Of a stretch of DNA of 64,000 nucleotides, positions 35,999 to 44,399 are shown piece by piece. The stretch's first letter is position 1. Each line of letters opens with the position of its first letter. Location: NCBI RefSeq assembly GCF_013363755.1, contig NZ_CP054840.1, positions 3,465,501-3,529,500 of the forward strand, written 5' to 3'. The notes under the pieces were generated by a model. It worked only from the letters and a program-made list of their open reading frames with translations, made no database searches and was not told the DNA's origin. This DNA is from Comamonas antarctica (lineage in GTDB: Bacteria; Pseudomonadota; Gammaproteobacteria; Burkholderiales; Burkholderiaceae_C). The translations under genes and the position numbers were made by a program.

Positions 35999-37552
35999 AT
36001 GACGAAACACCTGACTCCCGCCGACTATCTCACCCGCATCCTGACCGCCCGCGTCTATGACGTGGCCGTGGAATCGGAGCTGCAGCCTGCCAGGAACCTG
36101 AGCCGGCGCCTGCACAACAAGGTGCTGTTCAAGCGCGAAGACCAGCAGCCGGTGTTCAGCTTCAAGCTGCGCGGCGCCTATAACAAGATGGCGCACCTGA
36201 GCCAGGAGCAGTTGCAGCGCGGCGTGATCTGTGCCTCGGCCGGCAACCATGCCCAGGGCGTGGCGATGAGCGCGCGCAAGCTCGGCTGCCGCGCGGTGAT
36301 CGTGATGCCCACCACCACGCCCCAGGTCAAGATCGATGCCGTGCAGGCGCTCGGCGGCGAGGTGGTGCTGGCCGGCGAAAGCTATTCCGATGCCTACAAG
36401 CACTCGCTGCAACTGCAGCAGGAGCAGGGCCTGACCTTCGTGCACCCGTTCGACGACCCGGACGTCATTGCGGGCCAGGGCACGATTGCGATGGAAATGT
36501 TGAGCCAGCTGCAAAAGCTCGGCAGCCAGCGCCTCGATGCGGTGTTTGTCGCCATTGGCGGCGGCGGCCTGATCTCGGGCGTGGCGAACTATCTCAAGGC
36601 GGTGCGCCCCGACATCAAGGTGATCGGCGTGCAGACGCGCGACTCGGATGCGATGGCGCAGTCGGTGCAGACCGGAGAACGCGTGGAATTGAGCGACGTC
36701 GGGCTGTTTTCCGACGGCACGGCGGTGAAGCTGGTGGGCGAGGAAACCTTCCGCATCGCACGCGACCTGGTCGACGAATATGTGGTGGTCGATACCGACG
36801 CGGTCTGCGCCGCGATCAAAGACGTGTTCGTCGACACCCGCGCCATCGTCGAGCCTTCGGGCGCGCTGGCCGTGGCCGCGATCAAGCAGTACGTCGCGAC
36901 GCACAAGACCAAGGGCGAGACCTATGCCGCCATCCTCTGCGGCGCGAACATGAATTTCGACCGGCTGCGCTTCGTCGCCGAGCGTGCCGAGGTCGGCGAG
37001 GAGCGCGAGGCGCTGTTCGCGGTGACCATTCCCGAGGAGCGCGGCAGCTTCAAGCGCTTTTGCGAGGTCGTGGGCCGGCTGCCCGGCGGCCAGCGCAACG
37101 TGACCGAGTTCAACTACCGCATCAGCCACCAGCAGCGCGCGCATGTGTTCGTCGGCCTGACCACGGCGGCCAAGGGCGAGTCGGAGAAGATCGCCAAGAA
37201 CTTCCAGAAGAACGGCTTCGATGCGCTGGACCTGACCTTCGACGAGATGGCCAAGGAGCACCTGCGCCATATGGTGGGCGGCCATTCGCCGCTGGCGCAG
37301 GATGAGCGCCTGCTGCGCTTCGTGTTCCCCGAGCGCCCGGGCGCGCTGTTCAAGTTCCTGAGCATGATGGCGCCGACCTGGAACATCTCGCTGTTCCATT
37401 ACCGCAACCAGGGCGCGGACTATGGCCGCATCCTGGTCGGCATGCAGGTGCCGGCCGAGGATGCGCAGGCCTTCGACGCCTTCCTGGCCTCGGTGGGCTA
37501 CCCCTGGGTCGAGGAAACGCACAATCCCGCCTACCGGCTCTTCCTGCAGTAG
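35999..37552 (+). CDS. ilvA: Threonine ammonia-lyase, biosynthetic (threonine deaminase)
   Basis: IlvA converts threonine to 2-oxobutyrate, the first step of isoleucine synthesis. The 517-residue protein has the PLP-binding Lys in VFSFKLRGAYNKM, the substrate loop CASAGNHAQGVA and the phosphate-binding AIGGGGLISGV. Two C-terminal regulatory ACT-like domains follow (ALFAVTIPEERGSFKRFCEVV and LRFVFPERPGALFKFLSMMA, read in parts). The double regulatory domain marks the biosynthetic, isoleucine-inhibited form. The start MTKHLTPADYL at 35999 fits homologues; an ATG pair 15 codons upstream is an alternative. A strong terminator lies in its leader. cobS starts 14 bases after its stop. Confidence 0.97.
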   Translation: MTKHLTPADYLTRILTARVYDVAVESELQPARNLSRRLHNKVLFKREDQQPVFSFKLRGAYNKMAHLSQEQLQRGVICASAGNHAQGVAMSARKLGCRAVIVMPTTTPQVKIDAVQALGGEVVLAGESYSDAYKHSLQLQQEQGLTFVHPFDDPDVIAGQGTIAMEMLSQLQKLGSQRLDAVFVAIGGGGLISGVANYLKAVRPDIKVIGVQTRDSDAMAQSVQTGERVELSDVGLFSDGTAVKLVGEETFRIARDLVDEYVVVDTDAVCAAIKDVFVDTRAIVEPSGALAVAAIKQYVATHKTKGETYAAILCGANMNFDRLRFVAERAEVGEEREALFAVTIPEERGSFKRFCEVVGRLPGGQRNVTEFNYRISHQQRAHVFVGLTTAAKGESEKIAKNFQKNGFDALDLTFDEMAKEHLRHMVGGHSPLAQDERLLRFVFPERPGALFKFLSMMAPTWNISLFHYRNQGADYGRILVGMQVPAEDAQAFDAFLASVGYPWVEETHNPAYRLFLQ

Positions 37553-37565
37553 GCCGGCGCGCGGC

Positions 37566-38378
37566 ATGCAAGCCCTGCGCCACTATCTGCTGGCCCTGCA
37601 GTTCTTCACCCGCATTCCGGTGACCGGGCGGCTCGCGGCCTGGGTCGGCTTCAGCCCGGACATGCTGCGCGCCAGCGCCGCGCATTTTCCCGGCATCGGC
37701 TGGATCGTGGGGGCCGCCGGTGCGGGGAGCTATGCGGCAGCGCATGCGGCGCTCGCGCCCAGCCCGTTCGCGCCGCTCGCGGCCGCCGTGCTGTGCTGCG
37801 CGGCCACGGCGTGGATGACGGGTGGATTCCATGAGGACGGCCTCGCCGATGTGGCCGATGGCCTGGGCGGCAGCGCCGAGCGCGAGCGCGCGCTCGACAT
37901 CATGAAGGACTCGCGCCTAGGCGCCTATGGCGCGCTGGCGCTGGTGCTGGCGCTGCTGGCCAAGATCAGCCTGCTGGCCGTGCTGGGCAGCCACAGCCTG
38001 GCCGCGGCCGCGGCCGCCCTGGCGCTCGCGCACGTGGTCTCGCGCTTTTGGCCGCTGTGCCTGGTGCGCACGCTGGCGCATGTCGGCGACACCGCACGCT
38101 CCAAGAGCAAGCCGCTGGCGGAGCGCATCACGGCGCGCGCGCTGGCCGCGGCCGGCCTGTGGTGCGTGGCGCCGCTCGCGCTTTACGCCGGGCTCCAGCC
38201 GCCGGGGGCGCTTGCCCTGGGCCTGCTGGGCAGCGCGCTCGCGGCGCTGTGGATGGCGCGCTGGTTTGCGCGGCGCCTGCAGGGCTTTACCGGCGACTGC
38301 CTGGGCGCGACCCAGCAGGTCTGCGAAATTGCGTTCTATCTGGGCGCGGCCATTGGCGTGCTGCGCAGCGCCGCATGA
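37566..38378 (+). CDS. cobS: Cobalamin synthase (adenosylcobinamide-GDP ribazoletransferase)
   Basis: CobS joins adenosylcobinamide-GDP and alpha-ribazole in the inner membrane, late in vitamin B12 assembly. The 270-residue protein has several hydrophobic helices and the metal-binding signature GGFHEDGLADVADGLGG near residues 82-98, followed by IMKDSRLGAYGALAL. The start ATG lies 14 bases after the ilvA stop. Its stop overlaps the cobC start (ATGA), so the two B12 genes are coupled. No cobalamin riboswitch is visible upstream, so it probably relies on ilvA read-through or an internal promoter. Confidence 0.95.
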   Translation: MQALRHYLLALQFFTRIPVTGRLAAWVGFSPDMLRASAAHFPGIGWIVGAAGAGSYAAAHAALAPSPFAPLAAAVLCCAATAWMTGGFHEDGLADVADGLGGSAERERALDIMKDSRLGAYGALALVLALLAKISLLAVLGSHSLAAAAAALALAHVVSRFWPLCLVRTLAHVGDTARSKSKPLAERITARALAAAGLWCVAPLALYAGLQPPGALALGLLGSALAALWMARWFARRLQGFTGDCLGATQQVCEIAFYLGAAIGVLRSAA

Positions 38379-38920
38379 CACCGCGGCTGTGGCTGGTGCG
38401 GCATGCCGCGCCGCTGGTGGCGCCCGGCCTCTGTTACGGCCGGCTCGACGTCGAGGCGGACGCGCTGGCCACGCAGCGGGCGGCACAGGCGCTGGCCGAG
38501 GCCCTGCCGGCGCAGGCACGCGTGCGGCATTCGCCGCTGCGCCGCTGCGCCCAACTGGCGCAGGCCTTGCAGGCCCTGCGGCCCGAACTGCGCAGCCTGC
38601 CGGACGCACGCCTGCAGGAAATGGATTTCGGCGCCTGGGAAGGCCGGCCCTGGGAGAGCTTGGCGCGCACCGAGGTCGATGCCTGGGCTGGCGACCTGCA
38701 CGGCCATGCGCCCGGCGGCGGCGAGCCGCTATCGGCGATGCTGCAACGGGTGCAGGCCGCACTGGGGGGAATCGCCGGCCTGCCAGGAGACATGGTGTGG
38801 ATCACCCATGCGGGCGTGGCGCGCTGCGTGCACTGGCTGCGCGCGCATCCCGCGCAGGTGCCTACCGCCGCGCAATGGACCCAGGCAGCACCCGCACCGG
38901 GTGAGTGGTTTATTTCTTGA
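38375..38920 (+). CDS. cobC: Alpha-ribazole phosphatase
   Basis: A 181-residue histidine phosphatase. The phosphate-accepting motif LVRHAAP carries R8-H9; the family consensus RHG has become RHA. The second His is in WITHAGVARC, and LQEMDFGAWEGRPW is a conserved acid-base region. CobC removes phosphate from alpha-ribazole-phosphate before or after CobS action. It is translationally coupled to cobS. Its last 11 bases overlap the end of gspC on the other strand, so the B12 and secretion genes are tail to tail. Confidence 0.9.
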   Translation: MTPRLWLVRHAAPLVAPGLCYGRLDVEADALATQRAAQALAEALPAQARVRHSPLRRCAQLAQALQALRPELRSLPDARLQEMDFGAWEGRPWESLARTEVDAWAGDLHGHAPGGGEPLSAMLQRVQAALGGIAGLPGDMVWITHAGVARCVHWLRAHPAQVPTAAQWTQAAPAPGEWFIS

Positions 38921-39353
38921 TCGGCAATTCAAGCGTCACCGTGGCCGAACCCTGCTGCGACGGACCCAGCCGGGCTTGCTGCACCCCGACGGACTGAAGC
39001 ACCAGGCCTTCGTCCACCTGCGCGCCCACGGGGAAGGCCCTGGCCGGTTGGCCGTTGACGCCAATGACCGCCGCGCCGCGTCCACTGTCGCGCCCCGCCA
39101 ACAGCCCGTGCAGCGTATAGCGGCTTGGCGCGGCGGGCGCCTGGGCCACCGGCAGCGCCGGGCCGGCACCAAGCACCTGCGCCATGGCCTGCAGGTCCAC
39201 CGAGACGGGCGCGGGCGCGGCAACCGGCACCATGGCCGCGCCTGCCGGCGTGGCCAGACGCAGCGCCCAGAACACCACGCAGGCGCCCGCGGAGGCCCAC
39301 AGAATCAGTGTGCCCGTACGCACGCGCCAGATTTGAAGCGAATTTGTCACCAT
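38910..39353 (-). CDS. gspC: Type II secretion protein GspC (short form)
   Basis: GspC links the inner-membrane platform to the secretin. The 147-residue protein has a short cytoplasmic start, one membrane helix (TLILWASAGACVVFWALRL, about residues 14-32), a Pro/Ala linker and the HR domain (YTLHGLLAGRDSGRGAAVIGVNGQPA...). It stops after that domain: the PDZ or coiled-coil domain of longer GspC proteins is absent, as in some other betaproteobacteria. It is divergent from gspG, with only 21 bases between the two start codons. Confidence 0.88.
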   Translation of the reverse strand: MVTNSLQIWRVRTGTLILWASAGACVVFWALRLATPAGAAMVPVAAPAPVSVDLQAMAQVLGAGPALPVAQAPAAPSRYTLHGLLAGRDSGRGAAVIGVNGQPARAFPVGAQVDEGLVLQSVGVQQARLGPSQQGSATVTLELPIKK

Positions 39354-39374
39354 GACCTATTATCATGAACTCAT

Positions 39375-39851
39375 ATGACATTACAGCAAATGAATTTCAT
39401 TACCGCGCCCAGTCGCCCAGCCGCGCGCTCCCTGCGCCAATCCGCGCAACGCGGCTTCACCCTGATCGAGTTGATGGTCGTGCTTGTCATCATCGGCGTG
39501 CTGGGCGCGCTGATCGTGCCCAACCTGCTGAGCCGCGCCGACGATGCGCGCCGCACGGCGGCACGCACCGACATCACCAACATCATGCAGGCGCTCAAGC
39601 TCTACCGACTGGACAACCAGCGCTATCCAACGACGGAGCAGGGACTGCAGTCGCTGGTCGCCCGCCCCACATCCGGCCCCCAGCCCAACAACTGGAAGCC
39701 GTACATCGAGAAACTGCCCAACGACCCTTGGGGCAATCCCTATCAGTACCTGAACCCTGGCATCAAGGGTGAAGTCGACGTAATGTCACTGGGCGCCAAC
39801 GGCCAGCCCGGCGGCGAAGGCAACGACGCCGACATCGGCAGCTGGCAGTAA
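39375..39851 (+). CDS. gspG: Major pseudopilin GspG
   Basis: GspG is the main subunit of the type II secretion pseudopilus. The 158-residue precursor has the prepilin site QRGFTLIELMVVLVIIGVLG, cut after Gly by the prepilin peptidase. The body has the calcium-binding C-terminal region RYPTTEQGLQSLV, PNDPWGNPYQYLNPG and the final GxGxDADIGSW. All family features are present. The start at 39375 gives a leader of 27 residues; an ATG at 39390 is an alternative. It is the first gene of a long unit and overlaps the promoter space of the divergent gspC. Confidence 0.97.
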   Translation: MTLQQMNFITAPSRPAARSLRQSAQRGFTLIELMVVLVIIGVLGALIVPNLLSRADDARRTAARTDITNIMQALKLYRLDNQRYPTTEQGLQSLVARPTSGPQPNNWKPYIEKLPNDPWGNPYQYLNPGIKGEVDVMSLGANGQPGGEGNDADIGSWQ

Positions 39852-39907
39852 AGCGCCCTGCGGGGTAGCGCTCCTGGCGCCCTCCCCCTGCTTGACCGGA
39901 TCCGGTG

Positions 39908-40333
39908 ATGACACGCGCACGCGGTTTTTCCCTGTTGGAGTTGCTGGTGGTAATCAGCATCATGGCACTGGCCACGGCCGGGGTCGCGCTGTCGCTGCGC
40001 GACACCGGGCAAAGCCGTCTCGAGCGCGAAGGCCAGCGGCTGGCCGCCCTGCTCGAAGCCGGCCGGGCGCAGGCGCGCGCCAGCGGCACGCTGGTGCGCT
40101 GGCAGGTCCAGGGCAACGGTTTTCGTTTCGTCGGCTTGCCACCCGGCAGCACCCTGCCCACGCAGTGGCTCGATGCGGGCACGCGCGTCGCCGACGGTAC
40201 CGTGCTGGTTCTCGGCCCCGATCCGCTGCTGCCACCGCAGCGCACGCTTTTGACGCATGTGGACACCCCCGAACTGCGCCTGGCCATCGGCACCGACGGC
40301 CTGCGGCCGTTCGGGCCCGAAGGCAGCCAATGA
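39908..40333 (+). CDS. gspH: Minor pseudopilin GspH
   Basis: A 141-residue prepilin-like protein with the cleavage site ARGFSLLELLVVISIMALA close to the N-terminus (Glu at +5) and a beta-rich C-terminal domain with RWQVQGNGFRFVGLPP. This matches GspH, a minor pseudopilin of the secretion piston. A GTG three bases upstream could also start it. Its stop codon overlaps the gspI start (ATGA). Confidence 0.9.
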   Translation: MTRARGFSLLELLVVISIMALATAGVALSLRDTGQSRLEREGQRLAALLEAGRAQARASGTLVRWQVQGNGFRFVGLPPGSTLPTQWLDAGTRVADGTVLVLGPDPLLPPQRTLLTHVDTPELRLAIGTDGLRPFGPEGSQ

Positions 40334-40698
40334 GGCCGCTGCCGCGCCGCGCCCGCGGCTTCACGCTGATCGAAGTTCTGGTCGCGCTGGGCATCGTCGC
40401 GATCGCGCTGCTCGCGGGCACCCAGGCGACCTCGGCGTTGACGCGCAACGCCCAGCGCCAGACCGACATGCTGCTGGGCCAGCTGTGCGCCGAAAATGAA
40501 CTGGTGCGCATGCGCCTGTCGCAGCAGATGCCGCCAGTGGGCGACAGCAGCGGCACCTGCGAGCAGGCGGGCAAGCTGTTCAATGTCACGCTGGTCGTGC
40601 GGCCCACGCCCAACCCGAGTTTCCGCCGCGCCGACGTCAAGGTCAGCGACGGCCAGTATCCGGTGCTGAGCATCACCTCCATCGTGGGACGGTTCTGA
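40330..40698 (+). CDS. gspI: Minor pseudopilin GspI
   Basis: The 122-residue GspI precursor has the prepilin motif RARGFTLIEVLVALGIVAIA and the conserved tip-complex region ENELVRMRL. GspI nucleates the GspI-J-K tip that caps the pseudopilus. The gene overlaps gspH by ATGA and gspJ by TGATG. Confidence 0.93.
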   Translation: MRPLPRRARGFTLIEVLVALGIVAIALLAGTQATSALTRNAQRQTDMLLGQLCAENELVRMRLSQQMPPVGDSSGTCEQAGKLFNVTLVVRPTPNPSFRRADVKVSDGQYPVLSITSIVGRF

Positions 40699-41579
40699 TG
40701 GAGTACTCCCTGCGCGTCTCGGACCGTTGCGTTTTCAAAGGCGGTGGAACCACGGGAGCATCGCAGCGCACCAAGCACCGGTGCCGCATCCCTCGCCCCC
40801 ATGCCCATGCCCGCGGTTTCACGCTCGTGGAACTGCTGGTCGCCCTGGTGGCCATGGCGCTGATGGCATTGATGGGCTGGCGCGGGCTGGACAGCATGAT
40901 GCGCTCGCAGCAGTACACCCAGGCCCATACCGATGCGCATGCGGTGATGCAGACCGCGCTGGCGCAATGGAGCGCTGACCTCGACGGCCTGATGGCGCTG
41001 GACAACACCCAGGCCATCGCCTGGGACGGCCAGGCACTGCGCATGACGCGGCGCAACGCCGTGGCGCCCGAAGCCGGGGCCCTGGTGGTGGCGTGGACGC
41101 GGCGCACCAGCCAGGGCAGCGACCAATGGCTGCGCTGGCAGTCGCCGCCGGTGCGCACCCGCAACGAGTGGAACGATGCCTGGAACCAGGCCGGGCTCTG
41201 GGCGCGCAATCCCAGCGCGGAGCAGCGCACCCGCGAAACCGCGCTGTTCCCGCTGGCCAACTGGTCGATCTACTTCTTCCGCGATGGCGCCTGGAGCAAT
41301 CCGCAATCCAGCGATGCCTCGACCAGCGCGGCTTCGGATGCGGCCAGTGCGGCAGCGGCTGCGGCGGCGGCCGCCGCCGCCTCGACCACCGGCACCACGA
41401 CCGACGCCACGACCACCAACACCGGCACCATGGCCGGCACCACCGCCGCCAGCGGCACGGCGGCGAATGCGATCCCCGATGGCGTGCGCATCGTGCTCGA
41501 ACTGGCGCCCGGCAGCGGCCTGTCCGGGCGGCTGATCCGCGACTGGGTCAATCCGCTGCGCCAGAACATGCGCTCATGA
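40698..41579 (+). CDS. gspJ: Minor pseudopilin GspJ with long leader and Ala/Thr tract
   Basis: A 293-residue GspJ precursor. The prepilin site HARGFTLVELLVALVAMAL is intact, but the leader before the cleavage site is 40 residues long and basic, and no in-frame ATG, GTG or TTG lies between the coupled start and the site. The globular domain shows YFFRDGAWSNP and a typical C-terminus (GVRIVLELAPGSGLSGRLIRDWV). Between them, about residues 203-255, lies a low-complexity Ser/Ala/Thr insert including 11 Ala in a row. Homologues are usually near 200-220 residues. GspJ forms the tip complex with GspI and GspK. Confidence 0.9.
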   Translation: MEYSLRVSDRCVFKGGGTTGASQRTKHRCRIPRPHAHARGFTLVELLVALVAMALMALMGWRGLDSMMRSQQYTQAHTDAHAVMQTALAQWSADLDGLMALDNTQAIAWDGQALRMTRRNAVAPEAGALVVAWTRRTSQGSDQWLRWQSPPVRTRNEWNDAWNQAGLWARNPSAEQRTRETALFPLANWSIYFFRDGAWSNPQSSDASTSAASDAASAAAAAAAAAAASTTGTTTDATTTNTGTMAGTTAASGTAANAIPDGVRIVLELAPGSGLSGRLIRDWVNPLRQNMRS

Positions 41580-42592
41580 AGCTGTTTCACCTGCGCCATC
41601 GCACCCCCATCCCGCGCCGCCCGGCGCGCGGTGCCGCGCTGCTCACGGCCATGCTGACCGTGACGCTGGTGGCGACGTTTGCCGCCACCGCGCTGTGGCA
41701 GCAATGGCGCGCGGTGGAGATCGAAACCGCCGAGCGCGCGCGCAGCCAGGCCGGCTGGATCCTGCTGGGCGCGCTCGACTGGTCGCGCGTGGTGCTGCGC
41801 GAAGACGGGCGCGCGGGCGGTCCCGACCATCTGGCCGAACCCTGGGCGGTGCCGCTGCAGGAAGCCAAGCTCTCGACCTTCCTGGCCGCCGAAGGCAATG
41901 TGAGCCAGGTCGATGACGGCTCGAGCGAAACCACCAATGCCTTCCTCTCCGGCGAGATCATCGACCTGCAGTCGCGCATGAACCTGCGCAACCTGCTGCA
42001 GGACAACGAGGCCAACGACCAGGCCTTCGCGCGGCTGTTCGACCGCCTGGGCGTGCCCGCGAGCTACCTGCAGCAGATCACGGTCAACCTGCGCACGGCC
42101 CAGGCCGCGGGCAGCAACCCCGAAACCACGGCACCGCTCATGCCGCGCACGCTGGCCCAGCTCGGCTGGATGGGTATCCCGCGCGAAATCATCGCCCGGC
42201 TGGAGCCGCATGTGACGATGCTGCCCGTGGTCACGCCCGTCAACCTCAACACCGCCAGCGCCGAAGTGATCTGGGCCAGCCTCGAGGGCCTCGACTGGGC
42301 CAAGGCCAGCCAGTTCATCCAGGCGCGCGAGGCCAGCCCGCTGCGCAACACCATCGAAGCCCGCGCCCGCCTCGGGCTCGCCTCCGACGCGCCGCTGAAC
42401 AATCTCGGCATCTCATCGACCTTCTTCGAGATCCGCGGCCGGCTGCGGCTCGGTGAAACGCTGGTCAGCGAGCGCTCGCTGGTGCAGCGCACCGGCATGA
42501 ACGTCGTCACGCTGTGGCGCGAGCGCGGCAACTGGACCTCTTCGAACCTGCCCCTGGCCGAACGGCCCGCGGCACGCAACAACCCTTTATGA
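41576..42592 (+). CDS. gspK: Minor pseudopilin GspK
   Basis: The 338-residue tip pseudopilin GspK has a prepilin-like start (PARGAALLTAMLTVTLVATF) that lacks Glu at +5, as is normal for GspK because it sits at the very tip. The body contains FLSGEIIDLQSRMNLRNLL and the helix-hairpin-helix-like PVNLNTASAEVIWASL, both family hallmarks. It overlaps gspJ and gspL by ATGA on each side. Confidence 0.94.
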   Translation: MKLFHLRHRTPIPRRPARGAALLTAMLTVTLVATFAATALWQQWRAVEIETAERARSQAGWILLGALDWSRVVLREDGRAGGPDHLAEPWAVPLQEAKLSTFLAAEGNVSQVDDGSSETTNAFLSGEIIDLQSRMNLRNLLQDNEANDQAFARLFDRLGVPASYLQQITVNLRTAQAAGSNPETTAPLMPRTLAQLGWMGIPREIIARLEPHVTMLPVVTPVNLNTASAEVIWASLEGLDWAKASQFIQAREASPLRNTIEARARLGLASDAPLNNLGISSTFFEIRGRLRLGETLVSERSLVQRTGMNVVTLWRERGNWTSSNLPLAERPAARNNPL

Positions 42593-43821
42593 GCCTTTTG
42601 ATCATCCAACTGCCGCTGGCGTCCGCGGACCCCGAAGGGCAATACGCCTATGCGCTGAGCCTCGACCGGCAGAGCGTCGCGCGCCATGCCTCGGCCGTGG
42701 CCGGCGAACTGCCGCCCGCCGGGCGCGCGGTCGAAGTCGTGGCCGTCGTGCCGCACCACGCGCTGTCCTGGCACAGCATCACGCTGCCCGCAGGCATTGC
42801 CGTGGGCGCCCGCAATGCCACCACGCGGCTGCGCTCGGTCGTCGAGGGCCTGGTCGAGGAGCATCTGCTGGACGAACCCGAAACCATGCACTTCGCGTTG
42901 CAGCCGGGCGCGCGCGCGGGGCAGCAGGCATGGGTTGCGGCCTGCGACCGGGCCTGGCTGCGCTCGCACCTGCAGGCGCTCGAGGCCGCCGAACGGCGCG
43001 TGGACCGCATCGTGCCGCAGTTCGCGCCCGCAGGCGAAGGCGCGGCGGCGCAGCTGTGGGCCGTGGGCACGCCCGAATCGCCCTGGCTGCTGGCCACCGG
43101 CGTGCATCCCGACCAGGGCGTGGCGTGCGCGCCGCTGGACAGCGAAGGCCTGGCGCTGCTGAGCGTGCCCGCCGAGCTTGCCGTCGATGCCTCCCCGGCG
43201 GTGTCGGCGCTGGCCGAACAGCGCCTGCAGCGGCCGGTGCGGCTGTCGGGCCTGGCCGAGCACCTGCTGGAGGCCAGCCGCGGCGCCTGGGACCTGGCGC
43301 AGTTCGACCTGGCGGTCGGCGGCCGCAGCCATGCGCTGCGGCGCCTGGCCGGCGCCACCCAGTCGCTGCTGCGCGCGCCGCAGTGGCGCGCGGCGCGCTG
43401 GGCGGTCGTCGTGCTGGCGGTGGCGCAGCTGGTCGGGCTCAATGCCTGGGCCTGGAAGGAGCGCCAGGCGCTTGCCGCCAAGCAGGCCGCGGTCCGCTCC
43501 AGCCTGCTTGAAGCCTTTCCGCGCATCCAGCTGGTGGTCGATGCGCCCGTGCAGATGGAGCGTGAAGTCGCCCAGTTGCGCCAGCGCACCGGCAGCCTGT
43601 CGGCGCAGGCGCTCGAACCCATGCTGTCGGCCGCAGGCCAGGCATTGCCCAAGGGCCTGCGTCCGCAGGGCATCGAATACGGCAACCAGGAACTGCGCCT
43701 GCTCGGCGTCCGCATCGACGCCGCGGCGCAGCCGCAGGTGCAGTCGCAACTGGGCACGCTGGGCTATGCCGCGCGCTTCGACGCTCAGGGCCTGGTACTG
43801 CATGCAAAGGAACAACCATGA
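42589..43821 (+). CDS. gspL: Type II secretion inner-membrane protein GspL
   Basis: GspL recruits the ATPase GspE to the membrane. The 410-residue protein has an actin-like cytoplasmic part (about residues 1-265), one membrane helix (AVVVLAVAQLVGLNAWAWKE) and a periplasmic ferredoxin-like domain that pairs with GspM. Sequence in the cytoplasmic part is diverged, but length, topology and position between gspK and gspM make the call secure. The start ATG overlaps the gspK stop. Confidence 0.9.
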   Translation: MSLLIIQLPLASADPEGQYAYALSLDRQSVARHASAVAGELPPAGRAVEVVAVVPHHALSWHSITLPAGIAVGARNATTRLRSVVEGLVEEHLLDEPETMHFALQPGARAGQQAWVAACDRAWLRSHLQALEAAERRVDRIVPQFAPAGEGAAAQLWAVGTPESPWLLATGVHPDQGVACAPLDSEGLALLSVPAELAVDASPAVSALAEQRLQRPVRLSGLAEHLLEASRGAWDLAQFDLAVGGRSHALRRLAGATQSLLRAPQWRAARWAVVVLAVAQLVGLNAWAWKERQALAAKQAAVRSSLLEAFPRIQLVVDAPVQMEREVAQLRQRTGSLSAQALEPMLSAAGQALPKGLRPQGIEYGNQELRLLGVRIDAAAQPQVQSQLGTLGYAARFDAQGLVLHAKEQP

Positions 43822-44399
43822 ATACCGCGCGCAATAACTCCGCGGCGCAGCTCAAGGCCTGGCGCGCGCGCTGGGCCGCCCTCGCGCCGCGCGAACGCCA
43901 GGCACTGGCCCTGGCACTCGGCACCATCGGCCTGGCCCTGGTCTGGTGGGTGCTGCTGGCGCCGGCGCTGCAGACGCTGCGCGCGGCCCCGGCCCAGCAC
44001 GCGCTGCTGGACCAGCAGCTGCAGCGCATGCAACGTCTCGAAGCCGAAGCCCTGCGCCTGCAGGCCGATCTGCCGCCGCCGGCGGCCGAGGGCGGCGAGG
44101 CGCTGCCGGCAGCGCGGCCGGACCTGCAGCGCGCGCTGCAGGAATCGGTGGCCAACCAGCTGGGCGCGGCGGCGCGGCTGGTGCTGCAGGGCGAACGCGC
44201 GCAGCTCACGCTGACCCGGGTGCCGGCGCCGGCGCTGGCCGCCTGGCTGGGCCAGGCACGGCAGAACTTCAAGGTCGCCACGGTGGAGATGAAGCTCACC
44301 GCGGCCACCGGCGCGGCCCCCGCCGCGGCCGCGGCCGGCGATCAGCACTGGGATGGCAATCTGGTGCTGAGCCTGCCGCCCACGGAAGCCGCGCCATGA
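43818..44399 (+). CDS. gspM: Type II secretion inner-membrane protein GspM
   Basis: The 193-residue GspM has a short basic cytoplasmic N-terminus (RARWAALAPRERQALALA), one membrane helix (ALGTIGLALVWWVLLAPAL), a coiled-coil stretch rich in Gln/Leu and a small periplasmic domain. GspM stabilises GspL and the platform. It overlaps gspL and gspN by ATGA. Confidence 0.9.
   Translation: MNTARNNSAAQLKAWRARWAALAPRERQALALALGTIGLALVWWVLLAPALQTLRAAPAQHALLDQQLQRMQRLEAEALRLQADLPPPAAEGGEALPAARPDLQRALQESVANQLGAAARLVLQGERAQLTLTRVPAPALAAWLGQARQNFKVATVEMKLTAATGAAPAAAAAGDQHWDGNLVLSLPPTEAAP

Noticed and set aside
37552-37566. Cobalamin riboswitch for cobS-cobC
   Set aside because: Only 14 bases lie between ilvA and cobS, and no B12-box sequence is seen.
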